Shown here one piece after another: positions 16,023 through 23,706 of a DNA stretch of 55,273 nucleotides. The stretch spans positions 1 to 55,273 of the forward strand of contig JAQBPB010000010.1 of NCBI GenBank assembly GCA_028287745.1, written 5' to 3'. Position numbers and translations under genes: made by a program. This DNA comes from Chloroflexota bacterium (lineage in GTDB: Bacteria; Chloroflexota; Chloroflexia; Chloroheliales; Chloroheliaceae). The first letter of the stretch is position 1; each line of letters opens with the position of its first letter. The notes under the pieces were generated by a model. The model did not search any database. It was not told the origin of the DNA and was given only the letters and a program-made list of their open reading frames with translations.

Positions 16023-17855
16023 CTACCTGGTCGGGGAAGGTGTCGGGGCAGTAGTCGCGCCCACCGTCGGGGTGGTGCTGGCGGTAGTCGCCACCGCAGT
16101 AGTGCTGGCTGCGGTAGTCGCTGCCGCCGTCGTTGGTGCGGCGGTCGTCGGCGGGACAGCGGTATTGGTCGGCGGGATAACCGGTGTAAAGGCCGGGACC
16201 GGGACCAGGGTCGGTGTCGGGGCGGGTGTCGGCGGCGTGTTATAGCTAGGGTTAGCCGCTTTCACTTTTTCCTTCAACCAATCGCTGAAGTAGCTTGGGT
16301 CACCATTTGCATCCGGCTGCTGGAACGCCGTAATAGTCAGCGCGTCTAGCGGACGTTTAGGGTCCTTGTCGGTAGCATAAATGATGTGATAACCAAACTG
16401 GGTTTTGACCGGCTCGGTGAACTGGCCTTTTTCCAACTTCAGGGCCGCCGCCAGGAAGTCTTTATCAAACTGGGTCTTGTCGGTATTCCAGCCCAGGTCG
16501 CCGTTGTGCGAAGCGGAACCGGTGTCGGTGCTCTTTTCGCGGGCCAGCTGACCAAATTTACTCTCAAGCTGGTCGGCCGGAGTTGCTTTAAGCTGGTCAT
16601 AAATCGCTTTAGCGGCCGCTTCGTCAGCAACCAGGATATGGCTCAGTTTAACCTGTGGATAGGGGTCGCCAACTTTAGGCCGAGTTTCCGCGAGTTTGTC
16701 TACGACCTTTTTCTTAATCAGGGTCGGCCGGGCTTCGAATTTCTTGTAGTCATCATCGCTCAGCGTAGTGAACTGGCGGAAAGCCTTCAAGTAATCATTC
16801 TGGTAAGCCTGGGCGGTCTGCTGGACTTTATCGGCCGGCATAGGCGTGCTGGTCGTGGTCGGGGACGGTTCCACCGTAGCGGTGCCTGAAACAGTGGCGG
16901 TGCCCGAAATAGCAGGGCTGGCTCCCGGCGTGCCGGATACGGTTGTAGTCGCGCCCGGTGTACCGGCGTTAGCCGTAGTGGTCGCGTCCGGGGTAAGTCC
17001 CGGCGTAGTGGCGGCCGTTACGGTCCCGGTGACACTGGTTGTAGCAGTTACGGAAGGAGTCGCGGTCGGTAAAGGGGTTACCGCAGCGGCGGTAGCCGTA
17101 TTGAACTGGGAAGCCTGGGTAGCTACCGGACCGGCGGTCTGGGTCTGAATAGCCTGGCTGGGGTTAGCGGTTGGGGTATAAATAATACCCTGGAACTGGT
17201 CGCCCAGGTATTTGTTGACCTCATCATCGCTAACGGTTATGTTGAACTGGTCCCTGGCCGCTTTTTCCATCACAATATTGTTAACCATGCGTTCCAGGGC
17301 ATCCTGGTTAACCGGGCGGGATGCCACGTTAACTTCTTCGTCCTGGAGCAGGCTTAACTGGGACTGCAACTGAGCTTGCTGGTCGCCGGTGGTGTAATTT
17401 AATTGCTGCTGAAGCGAGCCGGATTGTTTAAACAGGTCAATTTTGCGGAATTTATTATAGTCGGCCCGGCTGACACTCTGGCCATTAACCTGGGCTAACG
17501 TTTGAAAACTGGGCGCCAGACTGGTCTGCCAGATACCAAAAGCCAGGACCACCAAAATGAATCCAATTACACCAATGGTAGCCCAGACCAGTTGACGCTG
17601 GCGTTTAATATCTTTCTCATAGCGGGAAAGAGCCCTGGTGCTCATCTGGGTCTGGGGGCGAGTGCCTCCGGTTGGCTGGGCCGGGCGAATCTTGGGGCCA
17701 GTGGTAGATGTTTCACCAGGCGCTTCAGTCTTCGGTTGGCTATTAAGGGGCCGTTGCGGCCGGCTGGCGGCTGGCACGCTGGGGGCGGCTTTGCGTTTAT
17801 CCCGGTCTGGCGTCTGTCCCGGTTTGTTACTCCCCTGGTTAGTATTATTGGTCAT
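16023..17855 (-). CDS. Membrane-anchored parvulin-type peptidyl-prolyl isomerase (PrsA/SurA-like)
   Basis: 610 aa. Residues 1-88 are a Pro/Lys/Gln-rich cytoplasmic tail, followed by one transmembrane helix (about 90-110) and an extracytoplasmic SurA-N-like helical region (RADYNKFRKIDL, NIVMEKAARDQF). A Thr/Ala/Pro-rich insert of about 100 residues follows, then a PpiC rotamase domain with VKLSHILVADEAAAK, GDLGWNTDKTQF and FGYHIIYATD. It ends in a second Thr/Pro/Ala tail of about 80 residues. It should assist folding of exported proteins at the membrane. The low-complexity insert between chaperone and isomerase halves is unusual. It is transcribed alone, with hairpins on both sides. Confidence 0.88.
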   Translation of the reverse strand: MTNNTNQGSNKPGQTPDRDKRKAAPSVPAASRPQRPLNSQPKTEAPGETSTTGPKIRPAQPTGGTRPQTQMSTRALSRYEKDIKRQRQLVWATIGVIGFILVVLAFGIWQTSLAPSFQTLAQVNGQSVSRADYNKFRKIDLFKQSGSLQQQLNYTTGDQQAQLQSQLSLLQDEEVNVASRPVNQDALERMVNNIVMEKAARDQFNITVSDDEVNKYLGDQFQGIIYTPTANPSQAIQTQTAGPVATQASQFNTATAAAVTPLPTATPSVTATTSVTGTVTAATTPGLTPDATTTANAGTPGATTTVSGTPGASPAISGTATVSGTATVEPSPTTTSTPMPADKVQQTAQAYQNDYLKAFRQFTTLSDDDYKKFEARPTLIKKKVVDKLAETRPKVGDPYPQVKLSHILVADEAAAKAIYDQLKATPADQLESKFGQLAREKSTDTGSASHNGDLGWNTDKTQFDKDFLAAALKLEKGQFTEPVKTQFGYHIIYATDKDPKRPLDALTITAFQQPDANGDPSYFSDWLKEKVKAANPSYNTPPTPAPTPTLVPVPAFTPVIPPTNTAVPPTTAAPTTAAATTAASTTAVATTASTTPTVGATTAPTPSPTR

Positions 17856-17895
17856 GGAGTGGTTCTGCTTCTCCTCTTAGATAAAATCTAGCAAA

Positions 17896-17945
17896 ATCAG
17901 AAAAAGGCATAGGAACAGTTGGCTTTAATTGCCTCATCCTATGCC
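17896..17945 (-). terminator. Terminator of the rpsF-ssb-rpsR operon
   Basis: On the minus strand GGCATAGGA (17945-17937) pairs with TCCTATGCC (17914-17906), with an inner GGC/GCC stem, followed by TTTTT. A further near-perfect hairpin (GGCTACTCTT/AAGAGTAGCC, about 17995-18016) lies between it and the rpsR stop. Confidence 0.8.
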
Positions 17946-18070
17946 CATTATTCTAAGGTAAATGCTTCCTGCTAACGCTGAAACTGAGGGCGAGGGCTAC
18001 TCTTTTAAGAGTAGCCTTTGCGTTCGTCAGTAGTGGTCCGGCGAGACATTCGTCAACGCTGGCCCTGAAC

Positions 18071-18499
18071 CTAGCGGGACTGGTTAGCAACGTAGGGCAG
18101 GAGGGCCATATAACGTGCCCGCTTGATGGCGGTCGTCAGCGAACGCTGGTGGAAAGCGCTCAGACCGGTCTTGCGGCGGGGTTCAATTTTGCCCCGGTCG
18201 GACAGGTAGCGGCGAAGGCGCTGGAAGTCTTTGTAATCAACTTCGTGGATGCCGTCAATGCCAAACTGGTCTACCCGGCGGCGCGGCGCGAAGCGGTCCT
18301 TGCCACCTGGGCGGCGAGGACGGCGCGGCGGTCCACCCGCTCCAAAGCGACCACCACCCTCAGCTCCGCCTTCGGCTCCTTCGCCATCGCGGCGCGGGCC
18401 GCTCCGGAAGCCACCCGGACGAGCCGGTCGGTCGGAAGTAGGGGCGGCTGCATCGGGCGCAGCGCTAGTATTCGTTACATCTTGGTTTTCAGTACTCAC
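18071..18499 (-). CDS. rpsR: 30S ribosomal protein S18 with long N-terminal extension
   Basis: Ribosomal protein bS18, 142 aa; the usual length is 70-90. The conserved core starts near residue 75 ([19 protein letters not shown], then [22 protein letters not shown], ending ALLPYV). The first 70 residues are an Ala/Pro/Gly/Arg-rich, probably disordered arm ([17 protein letters not shown]). The CxxC zinc pair found in some S18 proteins is absent. The GTG start at 18499 follows GAAGGAG. It is the last gene of rpsF-ssb-rpsR, 177 bp after ssb; that gap holds a strong hairpin (AGGGGA...TCCCCT with inner GACCA/TGGTC). Confidence 0.95.
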   Translation of the reverse strand: MSTENQDVTNTSAAPDAAAPTSDRPARPGGFRSGPRRDGEGAEGGAEGGGRFGAGGPPRRPRRPGGKDRFAPRRRVDQFGIDGIHEVDYKDFQRLRRYLSDRGKIEPRRKTGLSAFHQRSLTTAIKRARYMALLPYVANQSR

Positions 18500-18676
18500 C
18501 TGAATCTATCTCCTTCGGCTTTCAACAATCGTCTATCTTGATTGTAGGGAAGTCCATGTGAAAAGCCATACTAAATTTTTAACTTCCCTCTGGCCCAAGC
18601 CAGAAGGGGATGACCAACCGCTGGTCCTCCCCTGGAAGCTCTCGGCCGAAGATTTGAACAATAACCTTACCGGGGC

Positions 18677-19153
18677 CTAGAACGGAATGTCCTCTAAATC
18701 TTGCCCTTCATCAAAGTCGTTACTGCGGGGGCGATTACCGCCAGACCGCCCACCAGAAGCAGGGCTTCCGGCGTTATCCCAGGCGTCATTGATGTCACCG
18801 CTGCCACCACCGCTATTCTGACCTTTCGAGTCAAGCATGGTCATGTCGGTCGCAATGACTTCCGTCGAAAACCGTTTCTGGCCGTCTTTATCCTGCCATT
18901 CGCGGGTCTGTAAGCGTCCTTCGATAAAAACGTGACTGCCTTTGTGCAGAAAGTTGGAACAAGTTTCGGCTAATTTCTCCCAGGCGACGACCCGGAACCA
19001 CTCGGTTTGTTCTTTCCAGTTATCGCCTTCACGAATGTTGCGGCTGGAAGCGACCGAAAAAGTGGCGACCGACCGGCCATTGGGCGTAACTCGTAACTCA
19101 ACGTCCTTGCCTAAACGCCCTGTAAGCATTACTTTGTTCAAATCCCTAGCCAT
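18677..19153 (-). CDS. ssb: Single-stranded DNA-binding protein
   Basis: 158 aa. The OB-fold lies in residues 1-110 (NKVMLTGRLGKDVELRVTPNG, then EQTEWFRVVAWEKLAE and GSHVFIEGRLQTREWQDKDG), followed by a Gly/Ser/Asn-rich linker. It ends in the acidic tip DLEDIPF, the docking site for replication and repair partners. It coats single-stranded DNA as a tetramer. The ATG follows AGGAG. It sits between rpsF and rpsR, the widely conserved order, and is co-transcribed from the promoter at 19712-19740. Confidence 0.97.
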   Translation of the reverse strand: MARDLNKVMLTGRLGKDVELRVTPNGRSVATFSVASSRNIREGDNWKEQTEWFRVVAWEKLAETCSNFLHKGSHVFIEGRLQTREWQDKDGQKRFSTEVIATDMTMLDSKGQNSGGGSGDINDAWDNAGSPASGGRSGGNRPRSNDFDEGQDLEDIPF

Positions 19154-19219
19154 TGCTTCTATCTCCTAAATAAAACGTATCGGCTCAAATACAAATAAGC
19201 ACGGCTATTTGTAAAAAGT

Positions 19220-19519
19220 CTAATCCTTATCCTGGCTGACCAGGAGGTGACGCAGGACTTCTTCGTTTAGCCGCAGGCTCCGTTCCAGTTCCCCGGTCTG
19301 AGCAGGATCTAGCTTCAGGTTAGCTACGACATAGAAGCCGTCATTGTGCTTGTCAATAGGGTAGGCCATGCGGCGTTTGCCCCAGGGGCTGGTTTGATTG
19401 ACTTCGCCCAATTCCCCACCCAACCGGGTGATCAGGCTATTGATCTTCTCAACGCTGGCTCCAAAATTCTCATCGCCGATTTCAGGTGAGAGAATGTACA
19501 TCATTTCGTAATCGCGCAC
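19220..19519 (-). CDS. rpsF: 30S ribosomal protein S6
   Basis: Ribosomal protein bS6, 99 aa, typical length. It begins MRDYEMMYILSPE and has the family segments LGGELGEVNQTSPWGKRRM and YVVANLKLDP. In the small subunit it pairs with S18, encoded two genes downstream. It is the first gene of the operon, with a leader of about 185 nt after the promoter, a place where S6:S18 autoregulatory structures occur in other bacteria; I cannot confirm that motif here. Confidence 0.96.
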   Translation of the reverse strand: MRDYEMMYILSPEIGDENFGASVEKINSLITRLGGELGEVNQTSPWGKRRMAYPIDKHNDGFYVVANLKLDPAQTGELERSLRLNEEVLRHLLVSQDKD

Positions 19520-19711
19520 GTTATCCTTTAAAATCCTTTCTCACAGTCCTTTCCACGGGTTTGCCCCAGCACCTTTAACCTGCCTGGCAGGGTAGCCGAG
19601 TCTGTGTGAGCCAGCCTCTTATGACCAGGTGTGGCGCGGAAAAGAAAGAAATGGTTGACATTAAAATATCTGGTAAAGCGTGGTCTTGCCTGTGCTATTT
19701 ACCGAAGAAGA

Positions 19712-19740
19712 ATTATACCAAAATTGCCCCCCAGGTGCAA
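19712..19740 (-). promoter_or_regulatory. Promoter of rpsF-ssb-rpsR
   Basis: TTGCAC (19740-19735), a 17-bp spacer and a perfect TATAAT (19717-19712) on the minus strand. Downstream is a leader of about 185 nt containing short hairpins such as CCTGCC/GGCAGG. Confidence 0.8.
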
Positions 19741-19885
19741 ACTCATAATATGCCTTTGCCTCATTTCCTCGCCGCAAAGACTTAAACCGCCCTTAAAAAA
19801 CAAGGTCGGTTTCTCCTTCCGTCCTTTATAAAGGAGCCCAAAGCATGCCCGCAAATTATATTCTGCAAATTCGAGCTCAACTATA

Positions 19886-20428
19886 TTAAAAATCAGCCAT
19901 TTGTTTGATAAGTCGGAGGGTAGCCGCGCAATCACCGATAGCGCTATGGTCGCCGCCTTGCAGCCGCTGCATGCGGTAGCCCCGGCCATTGGCATTAAGC
20001 TGCCCGGCATAGGCGGCATACTTTTGCATTGCACAGGCATAGCTGTCGATATTGATGGGACTGAGATAGTGCAGTTCGCAACTCTGCCGAAGCATTCTAA
20101 GGTCAAACGAGGCGTTATAGATAATAACGGTTTTACCGCTTAGTACCTGTTGGAGTTGGGTATAGAGCTGGGGAAAGCCGGGGGCGCGGGCAACCATCCG
20201 GTCCGTAATGTGATGAATCTGGGTGGTCTGCCAGGGAATGGGCCGGGTGGGCTTAATCAGGCAGTCCATCACAATCTCTCCACCACCCGAGACAATTCCA
20301 ACCTGGATTACTTCAGCGGTCCTGTCCAACCCGGTGGTTTCGGTATCGAGAATTACCCAGTTGTCGCGCTGCATTAAAGTACGCGCCCAATCACGGGCGG
20401 AAAGACGGTCTAAAGTTGGATTTGGCAT
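19886..20428 (-). CDS. DEDDh-type 3'-5' exonuclease (DnaQ/RNase T family)
   Basis: 180 aa single-domain exonuclease. ExoI WVILDTETTG supplies the first Asp and Glu. ExoII IIYNASFDLRML supplies the second Asp. ExoIII GGDHSAIGDCAAT supplies His and the last Asp, so the active site is complete. Relatives are the DNA polymerase III epsilon subunit and stand-alone DNA or RNA trimming enzymes; which applies here is not clear. The ATG follows GGAGAG at 6 nt. It has its own strong promoter (20531-20559), beside a 38-bp palindrome. Confidence 0.87.
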   Translation of the reverse strand: MPNPTLDRLSARDWARTLMQRDNWVILDTETTGLDRTAEVIQVGIVSGGGEIVMDCLIKPTRPIPWQTTQIHHITDRMVARAPGFPQLYTQLQQVLSGKTVIIYNASFDLRMLRQSCELHYLSPINIDSYACAMQKYAAYAGQLNANGRGYRMQRLQGGDHSAIGDCAATLRLIKQMADF

Positions 20429-20530
20429 AAAAAACTCTCCTGCGGCTAACAGGCTGGCGCTTGCTCGGGCGCCACTCTGCTATAAGTCTGGTATGTATCG
20501 GAAGGCCCTGCGAATGACTGATTTATTTGA

Positions 20531-20559
20531 ATCTTAGCCGGGAGAGGCGGCCATGTCAA
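20531..20559 (-). promoter_or_regulatory. Promoter of the exonuclease gene
   Basis: Consensus TTGACA (20559-20554), 17-bp spacer, TAAGAT (20536-20531) on the minus strand. The leader is about 95 nt. A perfect palindrome ends 3 bp upstream of the -35 box. Confidence 0.8.
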
Positions 20560-20561
20560 GA

Positions 20562-20599
20562 GCATTGAAGCCTATTAACCGGTTAATAGGCTTCAATGC
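20562..20599. repeat. Perfect 38-bp palindrome upstream of the exonuclease promoter
   Basis: Arms of 19 bp (GCATTGAAGCCTATTAACC and its exact complement) meet with no spacer. The outer part of the left arm recurs as GCATTGAAACCTT at 20626-20638. Without a U-run on either side it is a poor terminator. Its place against the -35 box suggests an operator, but a terminator for the upstream oxidoreductase gene or a mobile-repeat remnant is possible. Confidence 0.85.
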
Positions 20600-20664
20600 G
20601 CCATTGGTTACTTCCAAATTACCACGCATTGAAACCTTATATAACCTATTCTAAAGAGTAGAGA

Positions 20665-21687
20665 TTAGCCCAGGTGGGCCGGGTTGCCGGAGGCAGCCGA
20701 TTCGATTGCCGCAAACATCAGGGCCAGGCTGCCGAGGTTAGACCTGGCGGAAGTTTCCGGCTCATGCCCCAGGCGGATAGCTTCGGCAAAGGCGTGAAGC
20801 GTGCCTGCCCGGTCGATATGCGTCAGGTCGGGCATTTCGACTGCCTGGTAAGACTTGCCTAGCTGGCGAACTTCAACCCGTTCGGCATTTAACCCGGCAT
20901 CGGCCCGGCTGGTCCAGGCGATTTCTCCGCCTTCGCACTCAATATGCCACTCTCCTGCCCAGGGTGTCGGCGGGCCGGAACTAATCCAACTGCCCCGGTA
21001 GCTGACCACTATACCACCGTCAAAAGTGATTATGGCCGCCCCGGCGGGGGCATCTACGAAATTGCTCCAGGCAGGGTTCCAGGTGGTACAGTTAACAATC
21101 TCTGGCTCTTTTCCGGTGATGGCGCGCATAAGGTCGAAGTGGTGAATAGACATGTCCATCAAAAGAGGCTGCGGAAGCGCGTAATGGCGGTGGCCGGTAA
21201 CAGGTGCCAGGTTGGCGTAGCGCCGGAAGTCGATATTTATAGTATGTATCGGGCCTAACGTGCCCTCACGCAAGAGTGCCATTACGGTCCTTACCGCCGG
21301 GAAGAAGCGGTAGTTTTGACTGACCATCACGACTCGCATTTTTGAGTCTCCCAGTTCGACTACTTTTTGGGCTTCGGCAACGGTCGGCGCAAACGGTTTT
21401 TCAACCAGGACATGTTTACCGGCATTCAAGGCGGTCAGCGCGAGCGGTACATGGAAGGGAAGCGTGGACGTAATCAGCACCGCGTCAAAGTCCACCGTTT
21501 CCAGGGCTTGCTCGATTGATGTGAAACATTGTTCCGGCATTACGCCAAGCGCCTGGACCTTTTTCAACATTGTAGGGTCAACGTCAACGCAGCCAGCCAG
21601 CTCAAAATCCAACGATTTTGATACAATATTTTTAAACCAGTCCTGGCCCCAACCACCAACTCCAATTTGCACAATTCGTAGTGCCAA
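20665..21687 (-). CDS. Gfo/Idh/MocA family oxidoreductase
   Basis: NAD(P)-dependent dehydrogenase-like protein, 340 aa. The N-terminal Rossmann fold begins ALRIVQIGVGGWGQDW. HVLVEKPFAP holds the conserved EKP lysine, and the C-terminal domain holds LLMDMSIHHFDLMRAITG, with Asp and His in the usual catalytic area. Members oxidise sugars, inositol or other polyols; the substrate cannot be read from sequence. The TTG start follows AAAGGAGG at 6 nt, a strong site. It has its own promoter (21793-21820), divergent from pncB. Confidence 0.85.
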   Translation of the reverse strand: MALRIVQIGVGGWGQDWFKNIVSKSLDFELAGCVDVDPTMLKKVQALGVMPEQCFTSIEQALETVDFDAVLITSTLPFHVPLALTALNAGKHVLVEKPFAPTVAEAQKVVELGDSKMRVVMVSQNYRFFPAVRTVMALLREGTLGPIHTINIDFRRYANLAPVTGHRHYALPQPLLMDMSIHHFDLMRAITGKEPEIVNCTTWNPAWSNFVDAPAGAAIITFDGGIVVSYRGSWISSGPPTPWAGEWHIECEGGEIAWTSRADAGLNAERVEVRQLGKSYQAVEMPDLTHIDRAGTLHAFAEAIRLGHEPETSARSNLGSLALMFAAIESAASGNPAHLG

Positions 21688-22074
21688 AACAGCCTCCTTT
21701 TTCTATTGAGCCAACAACCGGACCACATCAAAGGCAATATTCAGGACGTAATTTCAAACAGCTATACCTGCCGGTAACAAGCTCGAAAGGCTATTCTAAA
21801 GTAATGTTAAGTGTTGTCAAATTAACTCAACTTGCTTTGTCAAAAAGTTCTTTTAAATCAAAATATGATTACTATACTGAAAATAACCGGTGTTTGGGTA
21901 AAAGCTCTAAATAAAAAGCTGGCTCAACAGGTCTGGATAATTACTAATTTGACTGTACATTGGCTAGTTAGACGTTATTACTTTAAGAGTTGGCATTTTA
22001 CAGTATAATAGCCGGGAACTTGTAAGATGCCGGCTAAAGGGGCGTTGCGCCTGGTGAAAGGTGAAGGCTATTTA
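21688..22074. other. Intergenic region between divergent oxidoreductase and pncB
   Basis: AT-rich. It holds the minus promoter at 21793-21820, a second TTGACA-like box at about 21837-21842, and a plus-strand TATAAT at 22004-22009 with a poor -35 that probably serves pncB. I see no riboswitch or gene. Confidence 0.6.
21793..21820 (-). promoter_or_regulatory. Promoter of the Gfo/Idh/MocA oxidoreductase gene
   Basis: TTGACA (21820-21815), 16-bp spacer, TAGAAT (21798-21793) on the minus strand; leader about 100 nt. Confidence 0.65.
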
Positions 22075-23625
22075 ATGAATTTTGCGCAAGAACGGACTGC
22101 TGAGGGTATTTTATTTACCGACCAGTACCAGTTAACTATGGCTCAGCTTTATTTTCGCACGGGCCAACACGAGCAAACCGTCCAGTTTGACCATTATTTC
22201 CGGAACTACCCCGACTACGGCAAGCATAAAGCCGGGTACTGTATTGCCGCCGGATTGGAATGGCTGCTGGACTGGATGAAGGAAGCCTACTTCCGGGAGG
22301 AGGACATAGATTACCTGGCCGCTCAGCGCAACAATCACGGGCAGCCGGTTTTCCAAAAAGATTTCCTGGAGTGGCTGAGGAAAAATGGTAACTTTAGCGG
22401 AATTACTTTACGGGCTATCCCGGAAGGCCGGGTGGTCCATCCCCATATTCCATTGACGGTGGTCGAGGGGCCCCTGATAATGGCGCAAATCCTGGAGTCT
22501 TCTTTACTCAACCACCTGAATTACCAGACCTTGATTGCTACCAAGGCTTCCCGGATCCGGGATAGTGCCCAGAGCCGCCCGATTTTGGAATTTGGAATGC
22601 GCCGGGCCCAGGGGCTGGGCGCTAATGCCGGGACACGCGCTTCCCTGATTGGCGGTTGCGACTTTAGTTCGAACGTCGGTATTTCACAGGTGCTGGGTTT
22701 TACCCCTAAAGGCACCCATGCCCATAGTATGGTCCAATTCTTCAAAGCAATCGGTCAGGACGAATTAGCGGCTTTCCAGGCGTTTGCCGAAGTTTACCCG
22801 GACGATTGCCTTTTACTGATTGATACCGTTAATACCCTTGAAAGCGGCGTGCCCAATGCCATCAAGGTTTTTGAGGAATTGCGCCGGAAAGGCCACGAGC
22901 CGGTCGGGGTCCGGATTGACTCGGGTGACCTTGCTTATCTAAGTATCCAGGTAGCCCGGATGCTCAATGTGGCCGGGTTCCCCAATACTTCAATTGTACT
23001 TTCCAATGAACTGGATGAGCTGGTAATCTGGCAGATTCAGACCCAGATTCAGGAAGAAGCCTCGCGCTATGGGATTGAGCCGCAGGACGTATTGCACCGG
23101 TTAGTCTACGGTGTTGGCACAAACCTGGTGACATCGGAAGGCAGCCCGGCCCTGGGCGGCGTCTACAAACTGGTAGCGGTCAAGCAGAATAACGATTGGG
23201 TCCCGGCTATCAAGATTTCCGAAATGCCCTTAAAGACGCCCAACCCCGGTAAAAAGCAGGGCTGGCGGATTTATGACCAGCGCGGGCTGGCTACGGCTGA
23301 CCTTTTAAGCCTGGATGACGAAGACCCGACGCAAGAAGACCGGATTCTGGCCCGGCATCCTTCCGACCTGGCTAAGAGCCGGACTATCAAGAAATCTGAT
23401 ATAGGGGAGATTGAACCATTGCTGGTGGATGTCTTGAAGGAAGGCAAGCTGGTCTATGCTATGCCTCCAATTGAGGAAATGCGCGAGCGGCGGCGCCTGG
23501 ATATAGCCCGGCTGGATGTGGGCGTGCGGCGTCTGTTGAACCCGCACGTTTATCACGTATCGCTGACCGGCAAGCTGTGGGACCTGAAGCAGGAGCTTAT
23601 TCAATCATTCGTTAAGTCGCGCTAA
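22075..23625 (+). CDS. pncB: Nicotinate phosphoribosyltransferase
   Basis: First step of NAD salvage from nicotinate, using PRPP with ATP hydrolysis. 516 aa from the ATG at 22075; I prefer it to the ATG at 22027 because GGTGAAGG precedes it and the TATAAT at 22004 would leave the earlier start almost leaderless. Family landmarks are [38 protein letters not shown] (phosphorylated-His region) and [15 protein letters not shown]. The C-terminal 120 residues are typical of longer bacterial forms. It is monocistronic. Confidence 0.93.
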   Translation: MNFAQERTAEGILFTDQYQLTMAQLYFRTGQHEQTVQFDHYFRNYPDYGKHKAGYCIAAGLEWLLDWMKEAYFREEDIDYLAAQRNNHGQPVFQKDFLEWLRKNGNFSGITLRAIPEGRVVHPHIPLTVVEGPLIMAQILESSLLNHLNYQTLIATKASRIRDSAQSRPILEFGMRRAQGLGANAGTRASLIGGCDFSSNVGISQVLGFTPKGTHAHSMVQFFKAIGQDELAAFQAFAEVYPDDCLLLIDTVNTLESGVPNAIKVFEELRRKGHEPVGVRIDSGDLAYLSIQVARMLNVAGFPNTSIVLSNELDELVIWQIQTQIQEEASRYGIEPQDVLHRLVYGVGTNLVTSEGSPALGGVYKLVAVKQNNDWVPAIKISEMPLKTPNPGKKQGWRIYDQRGLATADLLSLDDEDPTQEDRILARHPSDLAKSRTIKKSDIGEIEPLLVDVLKEGKLVYAMPPIEEMRERRRLDIARLDVGVRRLLNPHVYHVSLTGKLWDLKQELIQSFVKSR

Positions 23626-23667
23626 ACCGGGGTTAAAAGTAATTTTCGCCTGAAAGAATAACCTGGC

Positions 23668-23706
23668 AGGAATGAAATGCGGCCCCTGGTGGCCCGTCTC
23701 ATTCCT
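23668..23706. terminator. Possible hairpin between pncB and the histidine kinase
   Basis: AGGAATGA (23668-23675) pairs with TCATTCCT (23699-23706) around a GC-rich inner stem. It overlaps the kinase stop codon. The U-run is weak, so termination between these convergent genes is tentative. Confidence 0.4.

Noticed and set aside
18249..18503. Plus-strand Pro/Arg-rich frame over rpsR
   Set aside because: It is the antisense of the Gly/Arg-rich S18 extension.
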